Below are positions 1 to 9,252 of a stretch of 64,000 bases of DNA, in pieces. Origin of the DNA: Collinsella sp. AF08-23 (lineage in GTDB: Bacteria > Actinomycetota > Coriobacteriia > Coriobacteriales > Coriobacteriaceae); assembly GCF_003479805.1 (NCBI RefSeq), contig NZ_QUHV01000004.1, positions 86,397 to 150,396 of the forward strand. Direction: 5' to 3'. The notes below the pieces were generated by a model. The model was not told the origin of the DNA. It saw only the letters and a list, made by a program, of their open reading frames with translations, and ran no database searches. The stretch's first letter is position 1; each line of letters begins with the position of its first letter. A program made the position numbers and the translations under genes.

Positions 1-377
1 TTGCCGGCGTTCTCTATATGTGTGCGAGGGATACCAAGGGCGCTGCAACTACAACATTGGCGGGGGCTCTCGTCAATATCGTCTTGTCGCTTGTCCTTGT
101 TCCGACAAGTGGCCTTATGGGTGCCGCATTGGGCAACCTTATCGGAAATGCGACCATCCTCGTCATTCGTCTGAGGCAAACTGACAAGTACTGTTCCCTA
201 CGCGTCGACTGGTGGAAGCTCACTGCCTGTGCCGTCGCTGTCATTATTTCTTCGTTGGCGGCATCGGCTGCTTCTTCGCTTGTAGAGATTAGCCTGCTTT
301 CGCTTGTTTGCCTTGCCTTCTTTTGCATTGCAAACCGCAAGTCGCTCTCTTTGTTGAAAGGGTTTCTAAAAAGATAG
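1..377 (+). CDS. Polysaccharide flippase (Wzx/MATE-like), C-terminal part
   Basis: The reading frame is open from the window edge (first full codon at base 3) to TAG at 375-377, so only the last 124 residues are visible. They form several hydrophobic helices with short basic loops and contain GLMGAALGNLIGN, the small-residue-rich helix pattern seen in the C-terminal half of lipid-linked oligosaccharide flippases. Such proteins move undecaprenyl-linked repeat units across the inner membrane during capsule or exopolysaccharide synthesis. The rest of the gene, and any glycosyltransferase neighbours that would confirm the role, lie upstream of the window. A MATE-type exporter is the main alternative. 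Confidence 0.7.
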   Translation, partial: AGVLYMCARDTKGAATTTLAGALVNIVLSLVLVPTSGLMGAALGNLIGNATILVIRLRQTDKYCSLRVDWWKLTACAVAVIISSLAASAASSLVEISLLSLVCLAFFCIANRKSLSLLKGFLKR

Positions 378-492
378 GATCTAGGGGGAGACTGCATCCT
401 CATTGCCAACGCGCATTCAAAGATCGTGCCGCATGAGGAGCATCAGCTCTGCATTGTGTATTGGTGGCTATGAGGTGTTATATATTGTAAGT

Positions 493-1061
493 GTGAGGGA
501 AGGGGGCGTTAGGTGCGATGATTTGGCGGCCGCAAGGGACAGAATATACGCCGCCTATCTATATTTCAACAGTATTGCAGATCGGCCTACTATCAAGACG
601 ATGCCGCCCTGATTGATAGGCATCAGATTGCGGCTTGCCTAACCTATGCAGTGCTTGTGGCTGAGCCCCTCATGGTTGATTCGGCCTTGGCAACCGAGAA
701 GTCCTATTATGCAAATGAGCGGCTTGCCTTCACGCTCGCTTGTTCAACCATGGTTTCTTTTCTTGTTCAGTACCATTCAGACAGAATACATGCGGGGATT
801 GCGGACCACGACGAGTATCAAAAAATCGGGGCTGCACGGAACAAGCTGCTGCAAGAGGGCATCGCAGTGCCAAAGACCGTTCCTAATGAAGATTCATATC
901 CCATGACCCTTTATCGATGCTTTCGTTTTACGGCTGCGGAAGGGTCGTTCAATCTCTTGAGCCTCGCGTCTCTGTATTATCTTTTGGAGAACGCTACGGT
1001 TGGAAAGCGGCTGTATGGAGAGATGCGCTCCTATTATTCGTTCGTGGCCGAAGAGGTGTGA
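493..1061 (+). pseudogene. Hypothetical gene, probably frameshifted
   Basis: Two overlapping frames look like one broken gene. From a GTG at 493 one frame reads into a helix-like segment (CDDLAAARDRIYAAYLYFNSIADR) and stops at 612. The frame that ends at 1061 is already open from 522 and, from about 580, continues plausibly (SAYYQDDAALIDRHQIAACL). A single shift near 570-585 would join them into a protein of about 188 residues. If there is no shift, a GTG at 651 gives an intact 136-aa protein. I do not recognise the family. The composition is soluble and helical, with a Cys/Tyr-rich middle. The stop is followed five bases later by the next gene, so the two probably share a transcript. Confidence 0.4.
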
Positions 1062-1066
1062 TTCAG

Positions 1067-1267
1067 ATGCTGTGGATCATGATAGCAACCTTTATTCTCA
1101 CAGTGGTGGCGAGCGCCGCTATTGCTCTCGAGTATGCGAGAATCGACTCCATTGCCGTCGATTACAAGGTTGAAGAGTTCGAGCATGCCGTGGGCAGTTC
1201 CGTGCCCATCGAAGCCGTGCGGACGAACTCGACTGTGCGCGGGGAAGGGGCTGAGGAGAGTTGCTAG
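1067..1267 (+). CDS. Small single-pass membrane protein, unknown
   Basis: A 66-residue protein starting at ATG 1067, five bases after the previous stop, with a purine-rich stretch (AGAGGTG) upstream. Residues 1-20 form one hydrophobic helix (MLWIMIATFILTVVASAAIA). The rest is polar and slightly acidic, and so probably on one side of the membrane. No family is recognised. The tight spacing suggests translation together with the upstream hypothetical gene. A nearby alternative start is the ATG four codons downstream. Confidence 0.4.
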   Translation: MLWIMIATFILTVVASAAIALEYARIDSIAVDYKVEEFEHAVGSSVPIEAVRTNSTVRGEGAEESC

Positions 1268-1337
1268 CAGCCCTGATTCCCGTCCAGTTCCAATCAAAAG
1301 TTTGGCTATCGACCCCATAGAACTCTATATCGGAATC

Positions 1338-1401
1338 TATATCTGAAAATAGCGGGATATATCTGAACTCAGATATAATTTCAGATATAGATTCAGATAT
1401 A
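1338..1401 (+). promoter_or_regulatory. Operator-like array of five 9-bp repeats
   Basis: Five exact copies of TATATCTGA or its reverse complement TCAGATATA occur at 1338-1346, 1358-1366, 1369-1377, 1381-1389 and 1393-1401. Copies two and three form a palindrome with a 2-bp spacer. The last three inverted copies are 12 bp apart. The block includes a TATAAT (1374-1379), and its last copy runs into the Shine-Dalgarno AAGGAGG (1401-1407) of the regulator gene starting at 1415. This arrangement suggests autoregulation by that protein; that is an inference. Confidence 0.6.
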
Positions 1402-1414
1402 AGGAGGGCTGAGT

Positions 1415-3064
1415 ATGGGCATTCCGGAACGCGAGACCTTGTCAATCGAGTTTAAAAGTGACCGCAAGACAATCGCGGAGGGCGTCATTGTCGACGAGGT
1501 GGTTGCCCTTTCCAACACTGATGGAGGCGAGCTATACATAGGCGTCGAGGACGATGGCGTTCCCACTGGCGCCCAGCCTCAGCATCGAGACCCTCTGCAG
1601 ATGAACGCTATGATCGCAAACAAAACGGTACCATCCGTTTCCGTGCGGACAACCATCTTGACGGAGAGCGGAAAGCCCGTCGTTCGCATCGAGGTCCCGC
1701 GATCGGCAAGCGTTGTCGCCTCGGCTCAGGGGCGCATCTTGCGCCGCCGCCTCAAGGCGAATGGGGAGCCAGAGAGCATTCCCATGTATCCATATGAGAT
1801 TTCAACGCGGTTGTCTGATTTGGGCCGTCTTGATTATTCCGCCCAGCCCGTCCCCGATACCACTCGTGAGGATTTTGATCCCGTGGCACGGGAGAACCTG
1901 CGAAATATAGTTGGGAAATACAACAACAGCGACAAAACGCTCTTGGAGCTCAATGATGAGGAGATCGAGAAGGCGCTGGGGTTCACCACGACCGTTGCAG
2001 GTCGAATCATGCCGACGTTGACGGGCCTGCTCATGATCGGTCGCGAGGATGTTCTCGCAAAGGCGGTTCCAACTTCGGAGGCGGCTCTTCAGGTCCTTGT
2101 GGGCACGGATGTCAAGGTCAACCTCACGTACAAGGGCTCTCTGCTGCGCACTATCGAAGACATCGCCCATGCGATTAAGCCATGGAATCCCGTCACAGAA
2201 GTTTCTCTTGGGTTGTTTACTAGCCCAGTTGAGACGTTTAACGGCCGTGCCATACGCGAGGCGCTGGTAAATGCGTTTGGTCACAGGGACTACTCGATGC
2301 TCGGAAGGGTCCGCGTCTTGATTGACGATATGGGCCTCACGATCTCCAATCCCGGTGGGTTTATCGAGGGCATATCAATCGACAACCTCCTGACCGCCGA
2401 TCCCCATGGCAGGAATCCGTGCCTTATGGACGCGCTCAAGCGCGTGGGCCTTGCCGAGAGAACGGGACGCGGGATCGATCGAATCTATGAGGGGTCTTTG
2501 CTGGTGGGGAAACCGCTCCCAGACTATTCTGAATCGGGGCCGACGTCTGTAAATCTTTTTATCGCCCGAAGTGAGCCCGACCAAGAATTCATCAGACTCA
2601 TCGCGGAAGAGTCGGAGAAGAGGTCTGCCCCGCTCCCGCTCCAAACGCTGCTCGTGCTCGATGCACTCAAACGCCAGCGCCGCGCAACCATTGAGGTGCT
2701 GTCGAGAACTGTCGACGTGAGGAAGAGCCAGCTTGTTCAGGTGGTTGAGCTGCTGGTCGAGTCGGGTCTGGTTGAGGCAGTCGGGTCGGCGGCCCACAGG
2801 GAATACCGTCTGAGCTCGAAGGTCTATAAGCGCTCGGGACAAATCAAGGAGTATGTCCGACAGGCGGACATCGATTCGATACGCTATCCGGAGCTCATCA
2901 TGAGGCTTGCCCGAAAGCAGGGGCAGGTATCCAAGAGGGATGTAGCTGAGTTGTTGCACGTCGGCCCCGATACTGCATACTACGAGATTAGAAAGCTCGT
3001 TAAGAGCGGCGATCTTCTGGCTGCAAAGCGCGGGCCTGATGCCTATTACGTGCCATGTGTCTGA
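1415..3064 (+). CDS. AlbA_2 / HATPase_c_4 family transcriptional regulator
   Basis: A 549-aa protein with a strong ribosome site (AAGGAGG, 8 bp before ATG). Residues 1-130 match the AlbA_2 (Schlafen-type) DNA-binding domain: IEFKSD near the start, then ALSNTDGGELYIGVEDDG. Residues 285-370 contain EALVNAFGHRDYS and GRGIDRIYE, typical of the HATPase_c_4 ATP-binding helicase/regulator-like domain. The C-terminus (about 410-549) looks like two winged-helix segments. Proteins of this build are common next to mobile elements and defence loci and are usually predicted transcription regulators. The repeat array overlapping its promoter supports DNA binding at its own gene. No partner gene follows; the next gene is convergent. 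Confidence 0.85.
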   Translation: MGIPERETLSIEFKSDRKTIAEGVIVDEVVALSNTDGGELYIGVEDDGVPTGAQPQHRDPLQMNAMIANKTVPSVSVRTTILTESGKPVVRIEVPRSASVVASAQGRILRRRLKANGEPESIPMYPYEISTRLSDLGRLDYSAQPVPDTTREDFDPVARENLRNIVGKYNNSDKTLLELNDEEIEKALGFTTTVAGRIMPTLTGLLMIGREDVLAKAVPTSEAALQVLVGTDVKVNLTYKGSLLRTIEDIAHAIKPWNPVTEVSLGLFTSPVETFNGRAIREALVNAFGHRDYSMLGRVRVLIDDMGLTISNPGGFIEGISIDNLLTADPHGRNPCLMDALKRVGLAERTGRGIDRIYEGSLLVGKPLPDYSESGPTSVNLFIARSEPDQEFIRLIAEESEKRSAPLPLQTLLVLDALKRQRRATIEVLSRTVDVRKSQLVQVVELLVESGLVEAVGSAAHREYRLSSKVYKRSGQIKEYVRQADIDSIRYPELIMRLARKQGQVSKRDVAELLHVGPDTAYYEIRKLVKSGDLLAAKRGPDAYYVPCV

Positions 3065-3427
3065 TAGATATCGAACGCCTATATTTGACCTAGATGGCAG
3101 TAGAGCAAGATGGGCGGTTCCGCCGTCCGGTTAAACGGTTACAGTAGATGTCGAGCAGATGGACGTTCCGGAGCTGTTCTAGTCTTTCCTAGATGCCTGC
3201 CATATCAATGAGAGATCGGAAGTCGAACGGCCGCTGGGGGCGTGAGATGAAGGCTTAAGAGGTGGAAGGATGTTAAGGCGTTGCGTATTGATTGCGAGGT
3301 GCCTCGCCCTTCTCGACCGCGCCTAGCACGTGCACAGTTTAAGACCTTATCATCCTCTTATGAGAAAGAGGCGTCTCACTTGTTTCCAATGAGACGCCTC
3401 GGAGCTTGGCAAGTTTTCCGGTCGACC
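3065..3427. other. Intergenic region between convergent genes
   Basis: No gene is seen. It contains only the ferritin terminator at 3368-3400, near its right end. Confidence 0.5.
3368..3400 (-). terminator. Rho-independent terminator of ferritin gene
   Basis: Perfect 11-bp stem GAGGCGTCTCA / TGAGACGCCTC with an 11-base loop. On the minus strand it is followed by TTTCTC. It lies about 30 bp beyond the ferritin stop codon. Confidence 0.75.
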
Positions 3428-3946
3428 TTACAGCGGCAACGCGGTCATCTGTGTGTACACGCGGGCCTGGTACTCGCGGTCCAGGTCGTACAGGCCCTTG
3501 GGATCGCTGCCGAACAGCTTCATCTTGGTGACCATGTCGCGAGCGTTGGCCTCTTCCTCGCCCTGCTCTTTAACAAAAAAGTCGAGCATGCGCAGCGCGC
3601 GGATGTCATGGGCCTCGTGTGCCACTTCGTAGCAGTGGTGGATGAGGCTCGTCACGTACTCCTCGTGTGCCAAGCCGGCTTCGAGCGGGTCTAGGTCGTT
3701 TTTGAAGCGCATGCTGGGCTGCTCGATAGCAAGCATCGTGGGCTTGTGGTCGTTGTCAAGCAGGTAGCGACGCATGGCCATGGCGTGGTCGACCTCCTCC
3801 TTGACCTGGATCTCGTACCAGTTCGCGAAGCCCTTGAGGCCACGGTCCTCGTAATAGTCGGCAAACGTGAGGTACAGGTATGCAGAGTAGAACTCCTTGT
3901 TAATCTGCTCCTCAAGCACCTTTGCAACGCTTTCGTTCATGGCCAT
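3428..3946 (-). CDS. Ferritin (iron storage)
   Basis: A 172-aa cytoplasmic ferritin of normal bacterial length. The four-helix diiron pattern is visible: EFYSAYLYLTFADYYEDRG with an early Glu, then EIQVKEEVDHAMAMRRYL (the E..EH ferroxidase motif), and a later KEQGEEEANA helix. It stores iron as ferric mineral after oxidising Fe(II) at the diiron site. The start is ATG 3946 (MAMNES), because AGGAG lies just upstream; the longer open frame to 4003 has no ribosome site. It is monocistronic, with a terminator after the stop. Upstream lies a region of ATTGCCTATG-type repeats. Confidence 0.93.
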   Translation of the reverse strand: MAMNESVAKVLEEQINKEFYSAYLYLTFADYYEDRGLKGFANWYEIQVKEEVDHAMAMRRYLLDNDHKPTMLAIEQPSMRFKNDLDPLEAGLAHEEYVTSLIHHCYEVAHEAHDIRALRMLDFFVKEQGEEEANARDMVTKMKLFGSDPKGLYDLDREYQARVYTQMTALPL

Positions 3947-4013
3947 ATGCACTCCTTCGGTCGATCCTGCGCATGCGTGCGCAATCTGAGTATACCGCCG
4001 CAAGGCGTGGCAA

Positions 4014-4152
4014 ATTGCCTATGACCGTCCGGGGATTGCCCGTGGCCGCCCGCAATTGCCTATGTGTTTCCTCCGTTCAACAGCTCCAGACGGCAGAAGC
4101 CCATAGGTAATCTTGCGACCCGCATAGACAATTCCCGCCCTCCATAGGCAAT
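4014..4152. repeat. Cluster of ATTGCCTATG repeats
   Basis: Five 10-bp copies in 140 bp: ATTGCCTATG at 4014-4023 and 4055-4064, and the reverse complement (one exact, two with one change) at 4102-4111, 4123-4132 and 4143-4152. The same unit forms a palindrome far away at 40530-40554. The region from 3947 to 4401 holds no gene. Confidence 0.6.
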
Positions 4153-4401
4153 CTCCCGCCTTGCCATGGGAAACTCAGAGGTTGGCCTAGGCGATTTCCA
4201 TCTTGTCAAGGGCCGTCTGTGCGCACGTGGAAATGCAAGGCCACGATAGATTAAACGATCTTTGAACTGCTTTCCGTGCCAGCTTTGGTCGAGCTCCCGT
4301 TCCGGCGCATGCCGTTTGCGGGGTCACGGGGCACCGCGAGGCAGAACCGAATCCCGCACGGGTACAATGGGCGCACGTATACATAGAGAAAGGTGCGTCC
4401 C

Positions 4402-6405
4402 ATGCTCGCACGCCCGCATTCCTCATCTCCTGTCCGCGCCATTTGCCAGCGCCGCGCTTCATGCCCGCCGCGCCTTTTTGCCACGTTCTGCGGCCTCGTC
4501 CTCGCGCTCGTCTTCGCGCTTGTTGCCCCGGCGACTGCCCATGCGGACACGTACTCGCTTCCACGCGTGAACATTCAGGCGCAGGTTATGGAGAACGGCG
4601 ACCTTAATGTCACCGAGGAGCGCACGTTCTCGTTCGAGGACACCGTCAACGGCGTGTACTGGAGCATTCCCTTTGCGCAAAACGAGCAGGGCCAGACCTC
4701 ATCCGTAACGGTCTCCAGCGTGTATGAGTACGACGGTTCGGTCGGTGAGGGGGCAGAGGCGGACGCTCGTCGTGCGTCTCAGCCCATGCAAGAGGTTGCT
4801 TCGGCAGAGCCGGGCGACCAGCACGTGTACACAGTGGAGAACGTAGGCAATGCCCTCGAGCTCAAGGTCTTCGCGCCCCGTGAGGATGGTGACGAGGTGA
4901 CCCTGTGGGTTTCGTACACGATTGCGGGCGCCGTGATGGCGTGGCCCGACACCGCCGAGCTCTATTGGCAATTCATCGGTCCCGAGTGGGAGGAGGATGC
5001 CGAGGACGTCGAGTTGAACGTGATGTTCGCGGGGGCTTCTGAGGGCACGCCGGCGACCACTGGCACCGATGATGCCAATTTCCGCGCATGGGGCCACGGT
5101 CCGCTTGATGGAAGCGTGGTGCTCGATGATGGGGATGTCGCCAACCCCGTGGTGACCCTAACTGCCCCGCGTGTCCATGCGGGCCAATTTGCCGAGGTTC
5201 GCGTTGCGTTCCCGACGGATTGGGTGCCCGGACTGGAGGCGATGGGTGACGCGCGCCTGGACACCATGCTTTCCGAGGAGGCCGTGTGGGCGGACGAGGC
5301 GAACGCCCAGCGCGAGCGCGCCCGCTTCATCGCCACGGCGGGCACGGTCGCCTTAACGGCGTTGCCCGCCGTACTTCTCGCAATAACGCTCTACCTGCGC
5401 AAAACCAAGTACACCAGCCCTAAGCCCGTCTTCGAGGAGACTTATTTCCGCGATGTGCCGTCCAACGACCATCCCGCCGTGCTCTCCGCGCTCGTGTACG
5501 GCGGTGCGGTGCAGGATTGCGCCTTCGTGGCAACGCTCATGAAGCTCACCGACGACCACGTCATCGCGATCGACCATGAGTCCCGCACCGAGAGCCGTTT
5601 CCTCGGCCTGGGCGAGAAAACCGTCGAGGAGTACTCGCTCAAACTCGTCGCGCGCGAGCGCGTGGACGACCCCATCGATCTGGCCGCGATCAACCTGTAT
5701 TTCGGGCCGAGCGCGAAAAACGGCGACGAGGCTAGTTTCGATGCGCTCAAAGACGGCGAGGACGCGGGCGATCTCATGCAGGAGTTTAAGGACCAGGTGA
5801 GTGGGGAGCTCGAGCGCCGGAACCTTGTCAACCTCGTTCCCGCCGGGTTCAAATTCGGTATGGGGGGCATCGGAATCATCCTGATGATCGTTGCCGTCCT
5901 CTTCATTCTCTACACGGACGCAGCGAATCTGCCGTTCGTGCTGTTGGGTATCGGCATGTCCGTCACGGCGGCGATCATCGCCGCGACTGCGAAGATGTAC
6001 TCATCCGAAGCTGTCGAGCTGCTCAACCGCTGCCAGGCGCTCGAGCGCTGGCTCGAGGACTTCACCAATCTGGACGAGGCGGTGCCCAACGACCTCATCC
6101 TGTGGAACAAGATGCTCGTACTCGCCGTGGCGTTCGGCATAAGCGACGAGGTTCTGCGTCAGCTTGCCGACGCCGTGCCGCACGAGCTGCGCGAGGACGA
6201 GAACGGCATGTATTACTATCCCAGCTATTGGTGGTACTACGGTCACGGTAGCCTGCATTCGCCCATGAGCGAGATGCACGATGCGTACCAGGCCACGGTC
6301 GCGGAACTTTCCTCGAGCTCCAGCAGCTCGGGCGGTGGTTTTGGTGGCGGCTTCTCCGGTGGAGGCGGCGGGGGCGTTGGCGGCGGAGGCGGCGGCAGCT
6401 TCTAA
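4402..6405 (+). CDS. DUF2207 family predicted membrane protein
   Basis: A 667-aa protein starting at ATG 4402 with AGAAAGG about 9 bp upstream; an in-frame GTG at 4393 lies inside that site. A signal peptide covers roughly residues 1-47, with probable cleavage after AHA. The large outer domain (about 50-300) carries the DUF2207 pattern (NGDLNVTEERTFSFEDTVNGVYWSIP). A transmembrane helix follows near 310-325. A cytoplasmic segment leads to a hydrophobic pair (FGMGGIGIILMIVAVLFILY and the next helix), and the tail is almost pure Gly/Ser (GGGFGGGFSGGGG...), as is usual in this family. Function is unknown; the family is widespread in Gram-positive bacteria. The gene is monocistronic. Confidence 0.85.
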   Translation: MLARPHSSSPVRAICQRRASCPPRLFATFCGLVLALVFALVAPATAHADTYSLPRVNIQAQVMENGDLNVTEERTFSFEDTVNGVYWSIPFAQNEQGQTSSVTVSSVYEYDGSVGEGAEADARRASQPMQEVASAEPGDQHVYTVENVGNALELKVFAPREDGDEVTLWVSYTIAGAVMAWPDTAELYWQFIGPEWEEDAEDVELNVMFAGASEGTPATTGTDDANFRAWGHGPLDGSVVLDDGDVANPVVTLTAPRVHAGQFAEVRVAFPTDWVPGLEAMGDARLDTMLSEEAVWADEANAQRERARFIATAGTVALTALPAVLLAITLYLRKTKYTSPKPVFEETYFRDVPSNDHPAVLSALVYGGAVQDCAFVATLMKLTDDHVIAIDHESRTESRFLGLGEKTVEEYSLKLVARERVDDPIDLAAINLYFGPSAKNGDEASFDALKDGEDAGDLMQEFKDQVSGELERRNLVNLVPAGFKFGMGGIGIILMIVAVLFILYTDAANLPFVLLGIGMSVTAAIIAATAKMYSSEAVELLNRCQALERWLEDFTNLDEAVPNDLILWNKMLVLAVAFGISDEVLRQLADAVPHELREDENGMYYYPSYWWYYGHGSLHSPMSEMHDAYQATVAELSSSSSSSGGGFGGGFSGGGGGGVGGGGGGSF

Positions 6406-6475
6406 CGCGCATTCTGGTGGCGACAAGCCGCATCTTTCGCTTGTTGGGCGCCTCTCGCGCCCCACAAGCTCAAGT

Positions 6476-6631
6476 GCATGCCGCAAATCGGGCGATTTTG
6501 TAACGAAAATCAGAACGGCTCGAGTAGACGCCATCATCGAACAGTTGTGACCTGCGGAAATGCCGACCGGATTTCCCTGCTACTCGCCTCGTCCGAGAAC
6601 TCGTTACAAAAACGCCCGATTCGCGGCATGC
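6476..6631. repeat. 156-bp imperfect palindrome (MITE- or RNA-like)
   Basis: Left arm 6476-6527 and right arm 6580-6631 are 52 bp each and inverted, with a 52-base loop. Shared blocks include GCATGCCGC, AATCGGGCG, TTTTGTAACGA and CGAGTAG. The element fills the gap between the DUF2207 gene and the convergent acetyltransferase. No coding sequence was found inside. It could be a non-autonomous mobile element, a bidirectional terminator or a structured RNA. Confidence 0.6.
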
Positions 6632-6725
6632 AGGGGATGTTTTGTGCGATGAATCGGCTTTGCGCGGCGCGAAGTCCGAGGGATCCCGTGATGCATGCGA
6701 GGGCTACAGGACAGCGGCGTCGATT

Positions 6726-7361
6726 CTAAGCGGAGAGGTCCAGTCCGTACACGTACATCTCTTTGGGGAGCAGGCGACGCTCTTCGCGCGTGCTGCGATA
6801 CGTGCCGGCGCGTTTGAAACCGTGGTGTTCATAGAACTGCCAGGTGCAGTCGGTGTCGGTGTAGAGGAACGCCCGCTGTGCGCCCTCTTCGGCCAAATAC
6901 GTGGTCGCCGCATCGATAAGCACGCTGCCAATGCCCATGCCGCGCGCCGATTCGCCCACCGCGAGCAGGGTGATCTCCGTCGACCCGGCAAAACCGCTGT
7001 CGCTCAGCAGCTTGTCATTCTTAGACTCGGTGAGCTGGACGCCCTTCCAGTAATTGGCGGCAGCCTCGGGCTCAAGTTCGCGCATGCGGCGGAAGTAGTC
7101 TTTGGACATGACGAACCAGCGCTTGTGGGCGCGGACGCGTGTGGCGCTCGGGCAAGCGAGCACAATGCCGCACGGCTTATCGTCGATAAGGGCCACCTGC
7201 GAGAAGGGGGAAATGGAGAGCGAGTATGAGAGGTCGTTGCAGGCCTCGAGAAATCCGTATTCGGGCGAGGGGACTTCGGTGTGCCACGCCTCCTGAATGA
7301 TGGCGGCAATATCCTCGAAGTCGCCTTCGTCAAAAGGCCTATACGTTACGCGCGAGACCAT
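6726..7361 (-). CDS. GNAT family N-acetyltransferase
   Basis: A 211-aa protein. The GNAT acetyl-CoA loop is visible as VGESARGMGIGSVLIDAA (the R/Q-x-x-G-x-G/A pattern), followed by FLYTDTDCTWQFYEHHGFKRAGTY, the usual final strand and helix. The start is ATG 7361 (MVSRVTYRPF), with AGGAGG seven bases upstream; the longer frame to 7559 crosses the purH promoter region. The substrate cannot be told from sequence. The gene is divergent from purH. Confidence 0.85.
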   Translation of the reverse strand: MVSRVTYRPFDEGDFEDIAAIIQEAWHTEVPSPEYGFLEACNDLSYSLSISPFSQVALIDDKPCGIVLACPSATRVRAHKRWFVMSKDYFRRMRELEPEAAANYWKGVQLTESKNDKLLSDSGFAGSTEITLLAVGESARGMGIGSVLIDAATTYLAEEGAQRAFLYTDTDCTWQFYEHHGFKRAGTYRSTREERRLLPKEMYVYGLDLSA

Positions 7362-7596
7362 GGATCCTCCTGTCGTCCTCTCGTTTCTACCACCGCAGCG
7401 TGCACGTGTTGTGGTGCGTTCGTGGAACCCGTCGTTCACCTCATATTTTTCGCGCAAACGCCATGGTTTCTCGGCAAGTTCTCCAAATCGCGCGCGTTGA
7501 GCGATGTGAGTGTTTGCCGCCTGCGGTACAGTAGGTGCATGTTGGATAGAGATGCGCACGCTGCTTGCGGCGCGTCACCCCTGCGAAGGAGGGCAC

Positions 7597-9234
7597 ATGG
7601 CAGACCTTGGAAAGGTTTCGCGCGCGTTGATTTCGGTTACGGACAAGACCGGCGTGGTTGAGTTCGCGAAGGCGCTGGCAGAGGAGTTCGGTGTCGAGAT
7701 CATCTCCACCGGCGGCACCGCCAAGGTTCTCGTCGAGGCCGGCGTCCCCGTCGTCCCGATTGAGGAGTACACCGGGTTCCCCGAGATGATGGAGGGCCGC
7801 GTCAAGACGCTGCACCCCAAGGTTCACGGTGGCCTGCTTGCCCGCCGCGATTCCGAGCAGCACATGGCCGAGGCGGCCGAGCACGGCATCGGCATGATCG
7901 ACCTCGTCTGCGTGAACCTCTACGAGTTCGAGAAGACCGTGGCCAAGCCGGATGTCACCTTTGCCGACGCCATCGAGCACATCGACATCGGCGGCCCCTC
8001 CATGCTGCGCTCCGCCGCGAAGAACGCTGCCGCCGTGACCGTGGTGTCCGACCCCGCCGATTACGACGCCGTCCTTGCCGAGATGCGCGCCAATGACGGC
8101 GCCACCACGCTCGAGACGCGCCGCCGCCTGCAGGTCAAGGTCTACACCACCACCGCCGCGTACGACACCGCCATCTCCACTTGGCTCGCCGCCCAGGTCG
8201 AGGGTGCCACCGCCGCGCCGCTCACCGCCGAGGGCGAGTTCGCCGCCCCCGCGTCCATGGGCATGAAGCTCGAGAAGGCCCAGGACCTGCGCTACGGCGA
8301 GAACCCGCAGCAGGCCGCCGCGGTCTACCGTTTCGACGCCGCCAACGCCCCGCTCTTCTCCTCCGACGCCCCCCTCGTGGGCGCCGAGCAGCTCCAGGGC
8401 AAGCCGCTCTCCTACAACAACTTCCTCGACGCCGAGGCGGCTTGGAACGCCGTCCGCGAGTTCGACGAGCCCGGCGTGATCATCCTCAAGCATCAGAACC
8501 CCTGCGGCTCCGCCGTGGCGGGCGACGTGACCGAGGCCTACGACCGCGCCTTCGCGTGCGACCCCAAGAGCGCCTTCGGCGGCATCGTTGCCGTCAACCG
8601 CGAGGTGCCGCTGTCGCTCGTCGAGCACTTTGCCGACCGCGACAAGCTGTTCGTCGAGGTTCTCATTGCCCCGAGCTTTACGCCTGAGGCCCTCGAGCGT
8701 CTTGCCAAGCGCCCCAACCTGCGCGTCCTCGCCACGGGTGCGGCCTCCGGCCATGCCAAGCTCGAGATGCGCACCGTCGACGGCGGCATGCTCGTCCAGC
8801 GCGTCGACACGGTCGACGAGGACCCGGCCACCTTCACGTTCCCCACGGAGCGCAAGCCCACGGATGCCGAGATGCGCGACCTCATGTTTGCCTGGAAGGT
8901 CTGCAAGACCGTCAAGTCCAACGCCATTCTCATCGCCAAGGACGAGATGGGTATCGGCATGGGCCCCGGTCAGCCCAACCGCGTCGATTCCGCGCTGCTG
9001 GCCTGCCAGCGCGCCGAAGAGGTTTGCGAGCGCCTGGGCTGGGAGGCCGGCGGCTACGCGTGCGCGTCCGACGCCTTCTTCCCGTTCCGCGACAACGTGG
9101 ACACGTTGGCTGCGCACGGCGTGACCGCCATCATCCAGCCTGGCGGCTCCGTGCGTGACGAGGAGTCCATCGACGCCTGCAACGAGCATGGCATCGCGAT
9201 GGTGTTCACCGGCACCCGTCACTTCCGTCACTAA
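7597..9234 (+). CDS. purH: Bifunctional AICAR transformylase / IMP cyclohydrolase
   Basis: A 545-aa protein catalysing the last two steps of IMP synthesis: formyl transfer from 10-formyl-THF to AICAR, then ring closure. The N-terminal MGS-like cyclohydrolase domain shows [10 protein letters not shown] and [19 protein letters not shown]. The transformylase domain shows [37 protein letters not shown] and the C-terminal [12 protein letters not shown]. The start is ATG 7597, behind GAAGGAGG. It is slightly longer than usual (about 510-530). It is monocistronic here and followed by a large structured palindrome. Confidence 0.97.
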   Translation: MADLGKVSRALISVTDKTGVVEFAKALAEEFGVEIISTGGTAKVLVEAGVPVVPIEEYTGFPEMMEGRVKTLHPKVHGGLLARRDSEQHMAEAAEHGIGMIDLVCVNLYEFEKTVAKPDVTFADAIEHIDIGGPSMLRSAAKNAAAVTVVSDPADYDAVLAEMRANDGATTLETRRRLQVKVYTTTAAYDTAISTWLAAQVEGATAAPLTAEGEFAAPASMGMKLEKAQDLRYGENPQQAAAVYRFDAANAPLFSSDAPLVGAEQLQGKPLSYNNFLDAEAAWNAVREFDEPGVIILKHQNPCGSAVAGDVTEAYDRAFACDPKSAFGGIVAVNREVPLSLVEHFADRDKLFVEVLIAPSFTPEALERLAKRPNLRVLATGAASGHAKLEMRTVDGGMLVQRVDTVDEDPATFTFPTERKPTDAEMRDLMFAWKVCKTVKSNAILIAKDEMGIGMGPGQPNRVDSALLACQRAEEVCERLGWEAGGYACASDAFFPFRDNVDTLAAHGVTAIIQPGGSVRDEESIDACNEHGIAMVFTGTRHFRH

Positions 9235-9252
9235 GCAGCAACGGGCTGCTGC

